Positions 62,543-64,000 of a stretch of 64,000 nt of DNA are shown in pieces. The DNA is from Parvularcula oceani. Lineage in GTDB: Bacteria; Pseudomonadota; Alphaproteobacteria; Caulobacterales; Parvularculaceae. The DNA lies in the NCBI RefSeq assembly GCF_000733125.1, contig NZ_JPHU01000004.1, positions 148,209 to 212,208 on the forward strand, written 5' to 3'. Position 1 is the stretch's first letter. Every line of letters begins with the position of its first letter. A model generated the notes under the pieces. It was given only the letters and a program-made list of their open reading frames with translations, searched no databases and had not been told where the DNA came from. The translations under genes were made by a program, and so were the position numbers.

Positions 62543-64000
62543 ATCGCGGCGGCGCGCTCGCCGCCCCGGTCGGAGCCTGCGAAAGTCCAGTTTTTACGCC
62601 CGATCGCGATGCCGCGTAAGGAACGTTCCGCCGCGTTGTTGTCGATGGCCGCCGTGCCGTCCTCGAGGTAGGTCGTCATCCGCTTCATGCGGGTCAGGGC
62701 GTAGCGGATGGCCTGCGCGAGGGACGAGCGGCCCGGCAAGCTGGGCAGCGTCGCGGCGAGCCACCGCTCGAGGTCCTCGAAGAGCGGCTTCGCCTCGGCT
62801 TGGCGGACCTGGGCGCGGTGTTCCGGCGGGCAGCCTCTGATCCGCTTCTCGACCCCGTAGAGGGCGGCGATGCGGGTAACGGCCTCGGTCGCGACCGGCG
62901 AGCCGGTGCTCTTCGCGATGTCGAAGAACTTCCGCCGGACGTGCGCCATGCAGGCGACCTCGGTGATGCCGGTGCCGTCGGCGGTCAGCTTGTCGTAACC
63001 CGCATAGCCATCAGCATGCAGGAGGCCTGAGTAACCCTTCAAGTGATCGCGCGGCCGCTCGCCCTTCCGGTCCGACGAGTAGCGGTAGAAGGCGGCAGGC
63101 GGGGCAGGCCCGGCCCAAGGCCGCTCGTCCCGGACGTAGGTCCATAAGCGCCCCGTCTTCGTCCTGCCGCGGCCTGGGTCGAGCACCGGGATGGGCGTGT
63201 CGTCGGTGTGGATCGAGGAGCCCGCCATGACGTGTCGGCCGACCGCATCCACGAGCGGGCGAAGCAGGCCCGCCGACTGGCCGACCCAGTCCGCGAGCGT
63301 GGACCGGCTGAGCTCCACGCCCTCTCGCGCGTAGATCTCAGACTGACGGTTCAGTGGCGCGTGGTCAGCGTACTTCGAGACCAGGACGTGCGCGAGCAGG
63401 CCAGGACCGGGGCTGCCTCGCTCGATCGGCAGGGACGGCATCGGCGCCTGCGCGATCGTCCCGCAGGATCGGCAGCCAAGCTTGGGCCGCACGTGGCGGT
63501 GCACGACGAAGCGTCCGGGGACGTACTCGATGAGCTCGCGCGCGTCCTCGCCGAGGGGACGCATAGGCTCGCCGCAGCCGGCGCAACTCTCGTCCGGCGC
63601 GTGCACGACCACCTCGCGCGGCAGGTGATCCGGGAAGGGCTTGCGCTTCGGTGCCGCGCGGACGTCCGCCTCTTCCTCGCCAGCCACCTCGTCGGCGTCG
63701 ACGGCTGCCGCTCCGGGTGCCGCGCCTTCAGCCGCACCGATCTCCTCCTCAAGCGCCTCGATCAGGAGATCGAGCTGGTCGAGCCCCTCGCTCTTCGCCC
63801 CGAAGCGCTGCCGCCGCAGCATGGCGAGCTGTACCTTTAGCTTCTCGATCAGGAAGCCCTGCTCGCGGAGGGATGCGTCGCGCTGCGCGACCATGGCCTT
63901 GAGCGCTCCCACGTCGTCCGGCAGCGCCTCCGCCGCGAGGGGCGGGACGGACGCTGCCGGACGAGGCGTCTCTATCGCGGGCATGCCAAAGCGTACCCTG
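62381..64000 (-). mobile_element. IS66-family insertion sequence (left part, continues past the window)
   Basis: The element begins at GTAAGCGT (62381), the usual IS66 terminal-repeat start, inside the GH127 gene. It contains a full-length TnpC transposase gene on the minus strand; the tnpA/tnpB accessory genes and the other end should lie to the right of the window. IS66 elements make 8-bp target repeats, so GCACGACC (62373-62380) is expected again at the far end. Confidence 0.88.
62404..63984 (-). CDS. tnpC: IS66-family transposase TnpC
   Basis: A 526-residue DDE transposase, apparently intact. An N-terminal leucine-rich helix (LREQGFLIEKLKVQLAMLRR) precedes RRQRFGAKSEGLDQL, then a zinc-finger-like region with CAGCGEPM and LGCRSCGTI, and the catalytic core: Asp in SSIHTDDTPIPVLDP, Asp in LLHADGYAGYDKL and Glu in DNNAAERSLRGIAIGRKNW. 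The C-terminus carries the IS66 accessory domain ending LLPWNCPLAR. It starts 16 bases from the right edge, so upstream tnpB is not visible. Confidence 0.96.
   Translation of the reverse strand: MPAIETPRPAASVPPLAAEALPDDVGALKAMVAQRDASLREQGFLIEKLKVQLAMLRRQRFGAKSEGLDQLDLLIEALEEEIGAAEGAAPGAAAVDADEVAGEEEADVRAAPKRKPFPDHLPREVVVHAPDESCAGCGEPMRPLGEDARELIEYVPGRFVVHRHVRPKLGCRSCGTIAQAPMPSLPIERGSPGPGLLAHVLVSKYADHAPLNRQSEIYAREGVELSRSTLADWVGQSAGLLRPLVDAVGRHVMAGSSIHTDDTPIPVLDPGRGRTKTGRLWTYVRDERPWAGPAPPAAFYRYSSDRKGERPRDHLKGYSGLLHADGYAGYDKLTADGTGITEVACMAHVRRKFFDIAKSTGSPVATEAVTRIAALYGVEKRIRGCPPEHRAQVRQAEAKPLFEDLERWLAATLPSLPGRSSLAQAIRYALTRMKRMTTYLEDGTAAIDNNAAERSLRGIAIGRKNWTFAGSDRGGERAAAIYTLTETAKLNGIDPQAWLTDVLGRIADHPVNKVDELLPWNCPLAR

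Noticed and set aside
1..64000. CRISPR arrays, rRNA, further tRNAs, prophage or an antiphage-defence island
   Set aside because: No regularly spaced repeats, no second cloverleaf, no rRNA segments and no cas, capsid or defence-gene motifs were seen on either strand.

Overview
The window is high-GC DNA, densely coded on both strands, and reads as the chromosome of an aerobic, probably aquatic alphaproteobacterium. Evidence for this is the comEC-gltX-gltA and ubiG-lysC-ptsP gene strings, an EI-Ntr (ptsP), a Caulobacter-type TonB-dependent receptor, a microbial rhodopsin and a bacteriophytochrome. A Caulobacterales/Parvularculales-like relative is my best guess, but no marker here fixes the genus.

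Layout. 1-6.4 kb: partial gene, lipoprotein methyltransferase, heat-shock gene hsp20 with an RpoH-type promoter and a ROSE-like leader, small membrane proteins, RusA-like nuclease, fumC, GH75-like lipoprotein. 6.8-10.8 kb: ABC exporter, tRNA-Ala(GGC), typA. 10.8-20.2 kb: a rhodopsin with the NTQ motif of light-driven chloride pumps, a Pcm/erythromycin-esterase fusion, a GH13 alpha-glucosidase, a CYP152 peroxygenase, a secreted sugar dehydrogenase fused to a PEBP domain, and a Gfo/Idh oxidoreductase. 20.3-26.6 kb: SDR/ADH/SRPBCC cluster and a ydbH-ynbE-ydbL lipid-transport operon. 26.6-35.3 kb: SDR, XRE regulator, IMPase-family phosphatase, peptide transporter, lpdA, lipoprotein, NfeD/slipin pair. 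35.4-48.4 kb: heme oxygenase plus bacteriophytochrome, ptsP, lysC, ubiG, comEC, gltX, gltA.

48.3-62.5 kb is an L-arabinose/arabinan utilisation locus. The minus-strand run is GH43 arabinanase, SSS sugar symporter, araA, araD, araB and an inositol-monophosphatase-family gene joined to araB by an ATGA overlap. Divergent from it are a LacI-family regulator, a secreted GH51 arabinofuranosidase, a TonB-dependent receptor and a Tat-exported GH127 beta-L-arabinofuranosidase. The proposed flow is: outer-membrane import and periplasmic trimming of arabino-oligosaccharides, Na+-coupled uptake of arabinose, then isomerase, kinase and epimerase to D-xylulose 5-phosphate. Three 14-bp palindromes (TGCAA-N4-TTGCA type) before the regulator/GH43 pair and before the receptor look like the operators. 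The GH127 gene is broken after about 145 codons by an IS66-family element that runs off the right edge.

Most notable: the NTQ rhodopsin with exactly conserved spacing of key residues; two domain fusions (Pcm-EreA and sugar dehydrogenase-PEBP); the phosphatase inside the ara operon with a shared operator; and the IS66-broken arabinan locus. No CRISPR array, rRNA or prophage was seen.
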